64,000 nt of DNA from Streptomyces xanthochromogenes (GCF_014650455.1 NZ_BMUZ01000012.1:1-64000), one strand, 5' to 3'; shown: positions 1-8,613, numbered from the stretch's first letter. Notes: generated by a model not told the origin, from the sequence alone. Numbers and translations are program-made.

Positions 1-30
1 CTGGTACTAATAGGCCGAGGGCTTGTCCTC
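1..30 (+). rRNA. 23S ribosomal RNA, 3' end (partial)
   Basis: The first ~30 bases match the conserved 3' terminus of actinobacterial 23S rRNA (GGTACTAATAGGCCGAGGG). The rest of the gene lies left of the window. A 5S gene follows after about 100 bases, the normal 16S-23S-5S order. The exact 3' end is approximate. Confidence 0.85.
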
Positions 31-133
31 AGTTGCTCGCGTCCACTGTGTTTGTTCTGAAGCAACGAACAGTTGCTGGTTGAGCAGAACCCACTTAATT
101 GAAAAGTGTGCTTGTTCGCTCGAAACCGATAGG

Positions 134-252
134 GTTTCGGTGGTCATAGCGTTAGGGAAACGCCCGGTTACATTCCGAACCCGGAAGCTAAGCCTTTCAG
201 CGCCGATGGTACTGCAGGGGGGACCCTGTGGGAGAGTAGGACGCCGCCGAAC
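134..252 (+). rRNA. rrf: 5S ribosomal RNA
   Basis: A complete 5S rRNA of about 119 nt. The terminal helix pairs TTCGGTGG (136-143) with CCGCCGAA (244-251). The universally conserved internal segments (CATTCCGAACCCGGAAG and GGGAGAGTAGG) are present. It follows 23S by about 100 bases and is followed directly by a strong terminator, so it closes the rRNA operon. Confidence 0.95.
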
Positions 253-261
253 AATATTTCA

Positions 262-311
262 GGACCCTTGGTCCCAGCGTTCACGCTGGGACCAAGGGTC
301 CTTTTGTTTTT
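262..311 (+). terminator. rRNA operon terminator
   Basis: A perfect 18-bp stem (262-279 with 284-301) and a 4-nt loop are followed by TTTTGTTTTT. This is a textbook intrinsic terminator, unusually rich in U for this genome, placed just after 5S rRNA. Confidence 0.95.
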
Positions 312-388
312 CCGCTTTGTTTTGCCGAAGCGCGTCGGGCAGCCGACTGCGCGAGAATGACTGCAGTACCCGAAGACTAGGAGTCACG

Positions 389-2776
389 ATGTCCACCAAC
401 TCTCCCGACGACCGTCCGGAGCGCGAGCCGCGCCGTCAGGACGGTGGCGACCGGGGCGGCTACCGCGGTGGTCGAGACGACCGCGCTCCGCGTCGCGACA
501 ACGACCGGGGCGGTTACGGCGGGCGTCGTGACGACAGTCGTGGTGGCTCCACCGGTGGTGGCTACCCCCGCCGCGATGACCGCGGCGGTCGCCCCGCCGG
601 CGGCGGCAGCTCGTTCGGTCGCCGTGACGACCGCCCTGCCCCGCGCCGCGATGATGACCGCGGTGGATTCCGTCGCGATGACAACCGCGGTGGTGGCGGC
701 GGTTTCCGCCGTGACGACAACCGTGGTGGGTCTTCCGGCGGCGGTAGCTCGTTCGGTCGCCGTGACGACCGCCCTGCCCCGCGCCGCGATGACGACCGTG
801 GCGGCTTCCGTCGCGATGACAACCGCGGTGGTTCGTCCGGCGGTGGTTACGGCCGTCGTGACGACAACCGTGGCGGCGGTAGCTCGTACGGCCGTCGTGA
901 TGACCGTCCGGCTCCGCGCCGTGATGACGACCGTGGTGGGTTCCGTCGCGATGACAACCGTGGTGGTGGCGGCGGTTTCCGTCGTGACGACAACCGTGGC
1001 GGTGGCAGCTCGTACCCCCGTCGTGATGACCGTCCGGCCCCGCGCCGTGACGACGACCGCGGTGGGTTCCGTCGTGACGACAACCGTCCGGCTCCCCGTC
1101 GCGACGACGACCGCGGTGGCTCCTACGGCCGCCGTGACGACAACCGTGGTGGGTCTTCCGGCGGCGGTAGCTCGTTCGGTCGCCGTGACGACCGCCCTGC
1201 CCCGCGCCGCGATGACGACCGTGGCGGCTTCCGTCGCGATGACAACCGCGGTGGTTCGTCCGGTGGTGGTTACGGCCGTCGTGACGACAACCGTGGCGGC
1301 GGTAGCTCGTACGGCCGTCGTGATGACCGTCCGGCCCCGCGTCGCGATGACGACCGCGGTGGGTTCCGTCGCGATGACAACCGCGGTGGTGGCGGCGGTT
1401 TCCGCCGTGACGACAACCGTGGCGGTGGCAGCTCGTACCCCCGTCGTGATGACCGTCCGGCCCCGCGCCGTGACGACGACCGTGGTGGGTTCCGTCGTGA
1501 CGACAGCCGTCCGGCTCCCCGTCGCGACGACGACCGCGGTGGCTCCTACGGCCGCCGCGACGACAACCGCGGCGGGTCTTCCGGCGGCTACGGGCGTCGC
1601 GATGACAGCCGTCCGGCCCCGCGCCGCGATGACGACCGTGGCGGCTTCCGTCGTGACGACAACCGTCCGGCTCCCCGCCGCGACGACGACCGCGGTGGTT
1701 ACCGCGGACGTGACGACCGGGGTGACCGCGGTGGTTACCGTGGCCGCGACGACCGGGGTGACCGCGGCCGGGACGACCGTGGCGGCTACGGGCGTCGGGA
1801 CGACCGGGACCGGGATCGTGAGCGCGAGCCCATCAAGCGGCTGCCGATCGACGAGGACATCACCGGCGACGAGATCGACGCCGATGTGCGCCAGGAGCTG
1901 ATGAGCCTGCCCAAGGGCCTCGCGGAGGACGTCGCGAGCAACCTGGTCATGGTGGCGCGGCTCATCGACGAGGACCCCGAGCAGGCCTACGCCTACTCCC
2001 GCATCGCGCTGCGGCTGGCCTCCCGCGTCGCCGCCGTTCGCGAGGCGGCCGGCTTCGCCGCGTACGCCACGCAGAAGTACTCGGAGGCGCTCGCGGAGTT
2101 CCGTGCCGCGCGTCGCATGACCGGCACCGTCGAGCTGTGGCCCGTCATGGCGGACTGCGAGCGTGGGCTCGGCCGTCCCGAGCGGGCGCTCGCCATGGCC
2201 GGCGAGCCCGAGGTGCAGAAGCTCGACAAGGCCGGGCAGGTGGAGATGCGCCTGGTCGCGGCCGGTGCGCGCCGGGACATGGGGCAGCTGGACGCCGCCA
2301 TCGTGACCCTCCAGAGCCCCGAGCTCGCGTCGAACTCCGTACAGCCGTGGACCGCCCGACTGCGCTACGCCTATGCCGATGCGCTGCTGGCGGCCACGCG
2401 TGAGGACGAGGCCCGTGAGTGGTTCGCCAAGGCTCTCGAGGCGGACAAGGACGGTTCGACCGACGCATCGGACCGGCTCGCCGAGCTGGATGGTGTCGAC
2501 TTCGTCGACGCCATGGTGGAGGACGACGAGGACGGCGACCTCGACGCGCCGCGCGCCGAGGTCGAGCCCGACTTCGACGACGAGGGTGAGGAAGAGGACG
2601 ACTTCGAGGGTGACGACACCGATGTCGTCCGCGCTGCGGAGATCGTCGACGCCGACCTCGTCGAGCCCGCGCCCGGCGAGGCCGGCTCTGCCCCGGCGAC
2701 CCAGTCCGTCGCGTCGACCGAGTCCGCCGCGGCGGACGAGTCGGCTCCGACGGGCGAGGGCGAGAAGAACGCCTGA
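389..2776 (+). CDS. TPR-type protein with long Arg/Asp/Gly-rich repeat domain
   Basis: Protein of 795 aa. The ATG at 389 has AGGAG five bases upstream; the same frame stays open back through 5S rRNA, which is not coding. Residues ~15-475 are low-complexity blocks such as RRDDRPAPRRDDDRGG and RRDDNRGG, resembling eukaryotic RGG boxes with alternating charge. Residues ~490-705 are helical, Ala/Leu-rich and TPR-like. The last ~90 residues are strongly acidic (EEEDDFEGDD type). A 141-residue block is duplicated in tandem. A protein with this C-terminal part is, as I recall, conserved in Streptomyces, but its function is unknown. The basic/acidic disordered repeats suggest RNA or ribosome contact or condensate formation; this is inference. 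It sits just after an rRNA operon but behind that operon's terminator. Confidence 0.85.
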   Translation: MSTNSPDDRPEREPRRQDGGDRGGYRGGRDDRAPRRDNDRGGYGGRRDDSRGGSTGGGYPRRDDRGGRPAGGGSSFGRRDDRPAPRRDDDRGGFRRDDNRGGGGGFRRDDNRGGSSGGGSSFGRRDDRPAPRRDDDRGGFRRDDNRGGSSGGGYGRRDDNRGGGSSYGRRDDRPAPRRDDDRGGFRRDDNRGGGGGFRRDDNRGGGSSYPRRDDRPAPRRDDDRGGFRRDDNRPAPRRDDDRGGSYGRRDDNRGGSSGGGSSFGRRDDRPAPRRDDDRGGFRRDDNRGGSSGGGYGRRDDNRGGGSSYGRRDDRPAPRRDDDRGGFRRDDNRGGGGGFRRDDNRGGGSSYPRRDDRPAPRRDDDRGGFRRDDSRPAPRRDDDRGGSYGRRDDNRGGSSGGYGRRDDSRPAPRRDDDRGGFRRDDNRPAPRRDDDRGGYRGRDDRGDRGGYRGRDDRGDRGRDDRGGYGRRDDRDRDREREPIKRLPIDEDITGDEIDADVRQELMSLPKGLAEDVASNLVMVARLIDEDPEQAYAYSRIALRLASRVAAVREAAGFAAYATQKYSEALAEFRAARRMTGTVELWPVMADCERGLGRPERALAMAGEPEVQKLDKAGQVEMRLVAAGARRDMGQLDAAIVTLQSPELASNSVQPWTARLRYAYADALLAATREDEAREWFAKALEADKDGSTDASDRLAELDGVDFVDAMVEDDEDGDLDAPRAEVEPDFDDEGEEEDDFEGDDTDVVRAAEIVDADLVEPAPGEAGSAPATQSVASTESAAADESAPTGEGEKNA
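700..1545 (+). repeat. 423-bp tandem in-frame duplication within the RDD/RGG gene
   Basis: The segment starting near 700 recurs 423 bases later (for example CCGTGGTGGG at 721 and 1144). The two 141-codon units appear to differ by one residue (Asn to Ser) plus scattered synonymous changes. Within each unit, shorter RRDD/RGG modules of about 8-17 residues repeat further. Unit edges are arbitrary because the repeats are nested. Confidence 0.85.
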
Positions 2777-2893
2777 CAGCTGTCGGTGTTTGACAGCTGA
2801 CCGCTGATAGTCGGCATCTGGCTTTGGCCGGGCGCCGGTTGTCGGGTCGGCTGTCGGTCGGCTGCCGAGAAGAAGACTGCCGAGGAAGAGCAG

Positions 2894-2930
2894 AAGAGGC
2901 GGTGCCCCCACTCGGGGCACCGCCTCTTTT
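2894..2930. terminator. Bidirectional terminator between convergent genes
   Basis: A 15-bp perfect stem (2894-2908 with 2914-2928) and a 5-nt loop end in a short T run. It lies between the converging RDD-repeat gene and the DUF1015 gene, so it can serve both. Confidence 0.85.
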
Positions 2931-2975
2931 CGTTCTGCGCCAGCGCCTTCCGCCGACTGTTCCGTTCCCGCGTCG

Positions 2976-4259
2976 TCAGTTCACCGTCAGGCTGCGCAGG
3001 ACCAGGCCCGTCGCCGGCTTCGGGCCGAAGGACGTCGACTTGCGGGGCATCGTCACGCCCTGGCGGGCCAGGTCCCGTACGACTTCCTCGCGTACCGGAT
3101 GCATCAGGACCGCCGTCTTGTTGTGGCGCTCCGCCTGCTCGACCGCTGCCGCCGTGTCGTGGATGTACGCGATGTCTTCGGGAGTGTCGGGCGTGTGCCA
3201 GATGTCGTCGAGCAGGGTCGAGTGCAGGACCGTCGCGTCGAGGGAGCGCCAGGCCTCGGGCCGGTCGGCGCGGATCGTGCGGGCGAGCAGCGCCTCGTCC
3301 GGATGGTCCAGGAGGTGGAAGCCGCCGTCGCCCGCGAGGAGGAAGGCGTTGCCCTGCGCGGCCGCTTCGGCGAGCGACTCCAGGGCGCCTGCGAGCGGCA
3401 CGTCGAGCGTGCGGACGCGGAAGGCGCCGGATGCGGTGACCGCCGCGAGGGCCTTGGACACCGGGAGCCGGTGCAGGAGGCGGTGGATCGCGCGGACCCG
3501 CAGCGGATAGCGGGCCGTGTCCACCAGGAGGACGAGGCCGAAGTCCCAGGGGCCCGGTGAGGCCTGCTCGTCGCGCAGCCGCAGGTAGGTGGCCCACCGG
3601 TGGTGTCCGTCGGCGATCACCGCCTGGTGGGTCGCGAGGTCGGCCTGCGCCTCCGCGAGATCGGCCGGATCCGTGAGCGCCCACAGCCGGTGGCGGAAAC
3701 CGTCCTCGGTGGTGGTGCGCAGCAGCGGTTCGCGCAGGATGGTGCGCTCGATGACCGCGGTGGCGCCGACCGGGGTGCTGCTGCCGTGGTAGGTCAGGAG
3801 CAGCGGTTCGAGGTGGGCGGCGGTGGTCCGCATGAGGGCCGCGCGGTCCTCGACGACGTGCGGCATCACGTCCTCGTGCGGCAGCACGATGCCCTCGGCG
3901 GGTTCGGAGAGGGCGAGCGCGCCGATGAGCCCGCGCTGCAGGATGCCGTCGCCCTCCTGCTCGTACACGTAGAGGGCGGGCACCGGGTCGGGCGCGAGGA
4001 CGCCCTCGTCGAGCCAGTCGTCGAGGGTCAGGGCGGCCTTCTGGTTGCGGGCGGCCGGGGAGGAGGCCTGCGGAAGGATCAGCCGCACGATGTTGTAGGG
4101 GTCGGCCGACTCCAGGTGCAGCAGCCCGTCCGGGCGTACGACTACGTCGTACGGCGGGGAGGTCACCGCGGCGAGGCTGCCCACCCGCTCGGGAACGTAG
4201 CGCAGTCCGCGGAACGGGATCAGGCGCAGCCCGAGGTCCGCACGCCCAGTTGTGCTCAT
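2976..4259 (-). CDS. DUF1015 family protein
   Basis: Protein of 427 aa, close to the usual DUF1015 length. The N-terminus carries the family pattern of a start around PFRGLRY and then VTSPPYDVV, with ADPYNIVRLILP further on. An ADGHHRW motif lies mid-protein. No enzymatic activity is assigned here. The ATG at 4259 (MSTTG) is chosen because homology-like sequence begins right after it; an in-frame ATG at 4310 would add 17 unconvincing residues. It is divergent from the HAD phosphatase gene with about 70 bp between them, so they may share a control region. Confidence 0.85.
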   Translation of the reverse strand: MSTTGRADLGLRLIPFRGLRYVPERVGSLAAVTSPPYDVVVRPDGLLHLESADPYNIVRLILPQASSPAARNQKAALTLDDWLDEGVLAPDPVPALYVYEQEGDGILQRGLIGALALSEPAEGIVLPHEDVMPHVVEDRAALMRTTAAHLEPLLLTYHGSSTPVGATAVIERTILREPLLRTTTEDGFRHRLWALTDPADLAEAQADLATHQAVIADGHHRWATYLRLRDEQASPGPWDFGLVLLVDTARYPLRVRAIHRLLHRLPVSKALAAVTASGAFRVRTLDVPLAGALESLAEAAAQGNAFLLAGDGGFHLLDHPDEALLARTIRADRPEAWRSLDATVLHSTLLDDIWHTPDTPEDIAYIHDTAAAVEQAERHNKTAVLMHPVREEVVRDLARQGVTMPRKSTSFGPKPATGLVLRSLTVN

Positions 4260-4330
4260 CCGTGCATCGTATGTGGGAGTCGGGTATGCGCGATGATCGG
4301 GGCAGAGCATCGAAAGAGGAGTGGATGAGG

Positions 4331-5359
4331 ATGAGCCAGACCGGCCGGATCATGACGAGCGGCAGCGAGCGGGCGCTGAACGAGGCGTACGACACGGCGC
4401 TGCTGGATCTGGACGGGGTCGTCTACGCGGGCGGTGAGGCGATCGCCCATGCCGTGGACGCGCTGGCCGATGCGCGGGACGGCGGGATGCACCTCGCGTA
4501 TGTGACGAACAACGCGCTGCGGACGCCGGACGCGGTGGCCGAGCACCTGACCGAGCTGGGCGTGCCCGCCGAGGCCGGCGATGTGATCACCTCGGCGCAG
4601 GCGGTGGCCCGGCTCATGTCGGATCAACTGCCGCAGGGCTCACGGGTGTTGCTCATCGGCGGTGAGGGCCTGCGGGTCGCGCTCGTCGAGCGCGGGCTCG
4701 TTCCGGTGGACTCGGCGGACGACGATCCGGCCGCCGTGGTGCAGGGGTACGGGGGCCCGGACATCACCTGGTCGCGGTTCGCGGAGGCCTCCTACGCGGT
4801 GGCCCGCGGGCTGCCGTGGTTCGCCTCCAACACCGACCTGACCATTCCGAGCGGCCGGGGCATCGCGCCCGGCAACGGCGCGGCGGTCGAGGTCGTACGC
4901 ATCGCGACCGGCGCCGAACCCCAGGTGGCGGGCAAGCCGCTGCCCCCGATGCACCGCGAGACGGTGCTGCGGACCGGCGCCAAGAAGCCGCTGGTGGTGG
5001 GGGACCGGCTCGACACGGACATCGAGGGCGCCTTCAACGGCAAGGTGGACTCGCTGCTTGTGCTGACCGGTGTGACGGACGGTGCGCAGCTCTTGGCCGC
5101 GCGGCCCGAGCACCGGCCCACGTATGTCGACGCGGACCTGCGCGGGCTGCTGACCGGGCAGCCCGAAGTCAAGGGCGCCGACGGCCGTTTCGGGTGCGGC
5201 GGCTGGACCGCGTCCGTGACGGACGGGGAGTTTGCGCTCGACGGGGACGGGGAGGCGCTGGACGGGCTGCGGGCGCTGTGCGCGGCCGCGTGGAGCCACG
5301 CCGGTGACGGGGTCTGCGACCTGGACGCGGCGAAGGTCCTGGAGCGACTGGGTCTTTGA
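4331..5359 (+). CDS. HAD-IIA superfamily hydrolase (phosphatase)
   Basis: Protein of about 342 aa. HAD motif I is LDLDGVVYAGG with nucleophile Asp ~26. Motif II is YVTNNA. The motif III Lys lies in AGKPLPPM and motif IV is VVGDRLDTDIEGA. The layout and the C2 cap between motifs II and III match the NagD/4-nitrophenylphosphatase/phosphoglycolate phosphatase subgroup; the substrate cannot be told. GAGGAG at 4316-4321 favours ATG 4331 (9-base spacing) over ATG 4325 (3-base spacing). Confidence 0.88.
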   Translation: MSQTGRIMTSGSERALNEAYDTALLDLDGVVYAGGEAIAHAVDALADARDGGMHLAYVTNNALRTPDAVAEHLTELGVPAEAGDVITSAQAVARLMSDQLPQGSRVLLIGGEGLRVALVERGLVPVDSADDDPAAVVQGYGGPDITWSRFAEASYAVARGLPWFASNTDLTIPSGRGIAPGNGAAVEVVRIATGAEPQVAGKPLPPMHRETVLRTGAKKPLVVGDRLDTDIEGAFNGKVDSLLVLTGVTDGAQLLAARPEHRPTYVDADLRGLLTGQPEVKGADGRFGCGGWTASVTDGEFALDGDGEALDGLRALCAAAWSHAGDGVCDLDAAKVLERLGL

Positions 5360-5425
5360 GCCCGGAGCGGGGCGGCCGAATACGGGGCGCCGCCGGTGGG
5401 CCGGGTACGGGGCCGTCGGCAAAGT

Positions 5426-5444
5426 GGAGGGTAGGCTAACCTAA
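5426..5444 (+). promoter_or_regulatory. Iron box (DmdR/IdeR/DtxR operator)
   Basis: This 19-mer matches the actinobacterial iron-box consensus TTAGGTTAGGCTAACCTAA at 16 of 19 positions, including the whole 3' half. It ends five bases before the GTG of the siderophore permease gene. A Fe(II)-bound DmdR1/IdeR-type repressor here would shut the uptake operon off when iron is plentiful. Confidence 0.88.
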
Positions 5445-5449
5445 CCTGC

Positions 5450-6508
5450 GTGTTGGTAGACAGCCCCCCTCAGTCGCGCGACGGGACCACGTCCGCGCCC
5501 CCGGCCCCGACCGCGAAGCGCCGCACCCTGCGCGCCGCGGGTCTGTTCGCATCCGTGGGCGTGCTCGTGCTCGTCGCCGTCGCCAGCATCGCGATCGGCG
5601 CGAAGCCCATGCCGCTCGGTGACGTGTGGCACGGTCTCCTCCACTCCTCCGGCACCGCCAACGACGTGCTCATCCATGACGTACGGGTGCCGCGGACGCT
5701 GCTGGGACTGCTCGTGGGGGCCGCGCTCGGACTCGCCGGCGCGGTCATGCAGGCCCTCACCCGCAATCCGCTGGCCGAACCCGGCATCCTCGGCGTCAAC
5801 GCGGGGGCGGCCGCCGCGGTGGTGTCGGCCATCAGCTTCCTCGGGGTCACCTCCCTGACCGGATACGTGTGGTTCGCGTTCCTCGGCGCGGGTGTCGTGT
5901 CGTCGGCGGTGTACCTCCTGGGCGGCAGCCGGGCCGCCACACCCGTGCGGCTCGCGCTCGCCGGAACGGCCGCCAGCGCCGCGCTGTACGGCTACATCAA
6001 CGCCGTGCAGCTCACCGACTCGGCCGCCCTCAACCAGCTCCGGTTCTGGCAGGTCGGTTCGCTGGCCGCGGCGGACGCGGCGACCGTCACCAAGGTCGCG
6101 CCGTTCATCCTGGTCGGGATCGTCGTCGCGCTGCTGCTCGCACGGCCGCTCAACGCGATGGCCATGGGCGACGACACCGCCCGCGCGCTCGGCGCCCGTC
6201 CGACCCGCACCCGCGTCCTGTCGATGGCCGTGATCACCCTGCTGTGCGGGGCCGCGACGGCCGCCTGCGGGCCCATCGTGTTCATCGGGCTCATGGTCCC
6301 GCACATCGTGCGCGCCATCACCGGGCCCGACCTGCGGTGGGTCCTGCCGTACGCGGCCGTGCTCTCGCCCGTGCTGCTGCTCGGCTCCGACGTGGTCGGC
6401 CGCGTGATCACCCGGCCCGCCGAGCTCCAGGTCGGCATCGTCACGGCGCTCATCGGCGGGCCCGTCTTCATCTGTCTCGTACGGCGCAAGAGGATGGCCC
6501 AGCTGTGA
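5450..6508 (+). CDS. FecCD-family iron-siderophore ABC transporter permease (1)
   Basis: Protein of 352 aa with about nine hydrophobic segments. The FecCD/BtuC hallmark GLAGAVMQALTRNPLAEPGILGVNAGA-type stretch lies near residues 90-120, and the coupling-helix region GLMVPHIVRAITGPDLRW lies near 280. The GTG start lies five bases after the iron box with no good ribosome binding site between, so the message may be leaderless or very short-leadered. First gene of a three-gene uptake operon whose second permease overlaps its stop codon. Probable role: inner-membrane half-channel for ferric-siderophore import. Confidence 0.92.
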   Translation: MLVDSPPQSRDGTTSAPPAPTAKRRTLRAAGLFASVGVLVLVAVASIAIGAKPMPLGDVWHGLLHSSGTANDVLIHDVRVPRTLLGLLVGAALGLAGAVMQALTRNPLAEPGILGVNAGAAAAVVSAISFLGVTSLTGYVWFAFLGAGVVSSAVYLLGGSRAATPVRLALAGTAASAALYGYINAVQLTDSAALNQLRFWQVGSLAAADAATVTKVAPFILVGIVVALLLARPLNAMAMGDDTARALGARPTRTRVLSMAVITLLCGAATAACGPIVFIGLMVPHIVRAITGPDLRWVLPYAAVLSPVLLLGSDVVGRVITRPAELQVGIVTALIGGPVFICLVRRKRMAQL

Positions 6509-7533
6509 AGGCGATACGCATCCCCGGCGGCCTCTCGTTCCGGGCTGAGCCGCGGGCGATGGCCGTGGTCGGCGGGCTCGCGGTGCTGGCCCTCGCGGCC
6601 GGCGTGGTCCTGATCGGCACCGGCGACTTCACCATCCCGCCCGCGGACGTGATCAGCAGCCTGCTCGGCTCCGGCTCGCCCGCGCAGGACTTCATCATCA
6701 ACGAGCTGCGGCTGCCGCGCGTGCTCGTGGCGCTCCTGGTCGGTGCCTCGCTCGGGATCTCGGGGGCACTTTTCCAGTCGATCTCCCGCAATCCGCTGGG
6801 CAGTCCGGACGTCATCGGCTTCGGCCAGGGCTCCTCGGTCGGCGCGCTCATCGTCATCGTGTTCCTCCACGGCGGCACGGTCGCGGTCTCCCTCGGGGCG
6901 CTCGTCGGCGGACTCGCCACCGGCGTCGCCGTCTACCTCCTCGCCTGGAAGAAGGGCGTGCACGGCTACCGGCTCGTGCTCGTCGGCATCGGCGCGGCGG
7001 CCATGCTCACCGCGTGCATCCACTACCTCCTGACCAAGTCCACCCTGGTGGACGCCACCCGCGCGATGGTCTGGCTCACCGGCTCCCTCGACGGGCGCGA
7101 CTGGGCCCAGGTCTGGCCGCTGCTCGTCCTGTTCGTGGTCCTGCTCCCGTTGGTCCTCGTGTACGGGCGGCCGCTCAGGATGCTGGAGATGGGTGACGAC
7201 GCGGCGTACGCGCTCGGCGTGCCGGTGCAGCGCACCCGTACCGTCCTGATGCTCTGTGCCGTGCTGCTCAACGCCTCGGCGACCGCGGCGGCCGGGCCCA
7301 TCTCCTTCGTGGCGCTGACCGCGCCGCAGCTGGCCCGTCGGCTCACCCGGGCCACCGGGCCGAACATCCTCGCCTCGGCGTGCATGGGCGCGGCGCTCCT
7401 GGTCGTCGCCGACTGGGGGGCGCAGCGGCTGTTCGGCGAGAGCACGCTGCCGGTGGGGGTCCTGACCGGCATGGTCGGCGGCGTCTATCTGCTGTGGCTC
7501 CTCGTCACCGAGCGCCGGGCGGGCCGGATATGA
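6505..7533 (+). CDS. FecCD-family iron-siderophore ABC transporter permease (2)
   Basis: Protein of 342 aa. Its GTG overlaps the previous stop as GTGA, a sign of translational coupling. The FecCD signature recurs as SGALFQSISRNPLGSPDVIGFGQG, and the C-terminal segment FVALTAPQLARRL is the ATPase-coupling region. It should form the heterodimeric membrane channel with the upstream permease. The two are paralogues, as in FecC/FecD or CdtB-like pairs. Confidence 0.92.
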   Translation: MKAIRIPGGLSFRAEPRAMAVVGGLAVLALAAGVVLIGTGDFTIPPADVISSLLGSGSPAQDFIINELRLPRVLVALLVGASLGISGALFQSISRNPLGSPDVIGFGQGSSVGALIVIVFLHGGTVAVSLGALVGGLATGVAVYLLAWKKGVHGYRLVLVGIGAAAMLTACIHYLLTKSTLVDATRAMVWLTGSLDGRDWAQVWPLLVLFVVLLPLVLVYGRPLRMLEMGDDAAYALGVPVQRTRTVLMLCAVLLNASATAAAGPISFVALTAPQLARRLTRATGPNILASACMGAALLVVADWGAQRLFGESTLPVGVLTGMVGGVYLLWLLVTERRAGRI

Positions 7534-7619
7534 GACGCCGGCCCGCACCCACCGCCACCCCTGATTCCCTCATCCCCGATTCCCTTACGGATTCCGGCAG
7601 TTCCGGCAGGAGTACGAGC

Positions 7620-8420
7620 ATGCAGCGCCTCAGCGCGGAATCGGTCACCCTCGGCTACGACCAGCGGGTGATCGCCAAGGACCTGTCGGTCGAGATCCCG
7701 GACCGCTCCTTCACGGTGATCGTCGGGCCCAACGCCTGCGGCAAGTCCACGCTGCTGCGTGCCCTGTCCCGGATGCTCAAGCCGAGCGAGGGGCAGGTGC
7801 TGCTCGACGGGCAGGCCATTCACTCGCTGCCCGCGAAGAAGGTCGCACGGACCCTCGGCCTGCTTCCGCAGTCGTCCATCGCCCCGGACGGGATCACGGT
7901 GGGGGACCTCGTGGCGCGCGGACGCTACCCGCACCAGGGGCTGCTGCGGCAGTGGTCGCCGGAGGACGAGCGGATCGTCCAGGAGTCCATGGCGGCGACG
8001 GGGGTCGGCGAGCTGGGGGAGCGGTACGTCGACGAGCTGTCCGGCGGGCAGCGCCAGCGCGTCTGGATCGCCATGGCGCTGGCTCAGCAGACGCCGCTTC
8101 TGTTGCTGGACGAGCCGACGACGTTCCTGGACATCCAGCACCAGATCGAGGTGCTGGATCTGTGTGCCCAGCTCCACGAGGAGCAGGGGCGGACGCTGGT
8201 GGCCGTCCTCCACGACCTCAACCAGGCCGCGCGGTACGCCTCGCATCTCATCGCGATGCGGGACGGGGAGGTCGTGGCTGAGGGGACGCCGTCCTCCGTG
8301 GTCACGGCGGAGCTGGTGGAGCGGGTGTTCGGGGTGCGGTGCCAGGTGATCCCGGACCCGCAGACGGGGACACCGCTGGTGGTGCCGGCCGCGCCCCGGC
8401 GGGCCGCGCTGGTGGGCTGA
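7620..8420 (+). CDS. Iron-siderophore ABC transporter ATP-binding protein
   Basis: Protein of 266 aa, FecE/FepC type. Walker A is GPNACGKST, the ABC signature LSGGQRQR, Walker B LLLLDEPTT, and the switch His lies in VLHDLNQA. The ATG at 7620 has AGGAG seven bases upstream. An in-frame ATG at 7530 overlapping the previous stop (ATGA) would add 30 Pro/Ser-rich residues and is the less likely start. It powers import through the two upstream permeases. No substrate-binding lipoprotein lies in the operon or anywhere in the window. Confidence 0.92.
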   Translation: MQRLSAESVTLGYDQRVIAKDLSVEIPDRSFTVIVGPNACGKSTLLRALSRMLKPSEGQVLLDGQAIHSLPAKKVARTLGLLPQSSIAPDGITVGDLVARGRYPHQGLLRQWSPEDERIVQESMAATGVGELGERYVDELSGGQRQRVWIAMALAQQTPLLLLDEPTTFLDIQHQIEVLDLCAQLHEEQGRTLVAVLHDLNQAARYASHLIAMRDGEVVAEGTPSSVVTAELVERVFGVRCQVIPDPQTGTPLVVPAAPRRAALVG

Positions 8421-8474
8421 TATCCCCCCACCCCGCCCCTTCCCGGCTGAGCCGGCCTCCTGAGAGCTCCGCTG

Positions 8475-8560
8475 AGGGGCGCGGGGAACTGCGCGACCAG
8501 CCACGCACGGTGGAGGGGCGAAAACGGGGGTTGGGGGCGCGGGGAAAACTGCGCGAACGG
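8475..8560. repeat. Paired Streptomyces-type GC-rich intergenic repeat
   Basis: Two ~26-bp near copies (8475-8500 and 8535-8560) share GGGCGCGGGGAA, an ACTGCGCGA core and an AC-rich tail, 60 bases apart. I recognise this family as a dispersed short intergenic repeat in many Streptomyces genomes. It fills the gap between the converging ATPase and SCP2 genes and may act in transcription termination. Confidence 0.7.
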
Positions 8561-8613
8561 CCTCGCGCTGTTGCAGATGCGCACACGGTCCGCGATCGCC
8601 CCCCGGCCCCGGG

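Noticed and set aside
377..2920. 847-codon open frame on the minus strand across the RDD/RGG gene
   Set aside because: It is the mirror of a repetitive GC-rich gene; the translation is Val/Thr/Ala/Arg monotony with no domain, and the plus-strand gene has a ribosome binding site and a TPR-like core.
2371..4395. 674-codon minus-strand frame overlapping two genes
   Set aside because: Low-complexity Arg/Pro/Gly translation that crosses a terminator; the DUF1015 gene on the same strand in another frame explains the coding signal.
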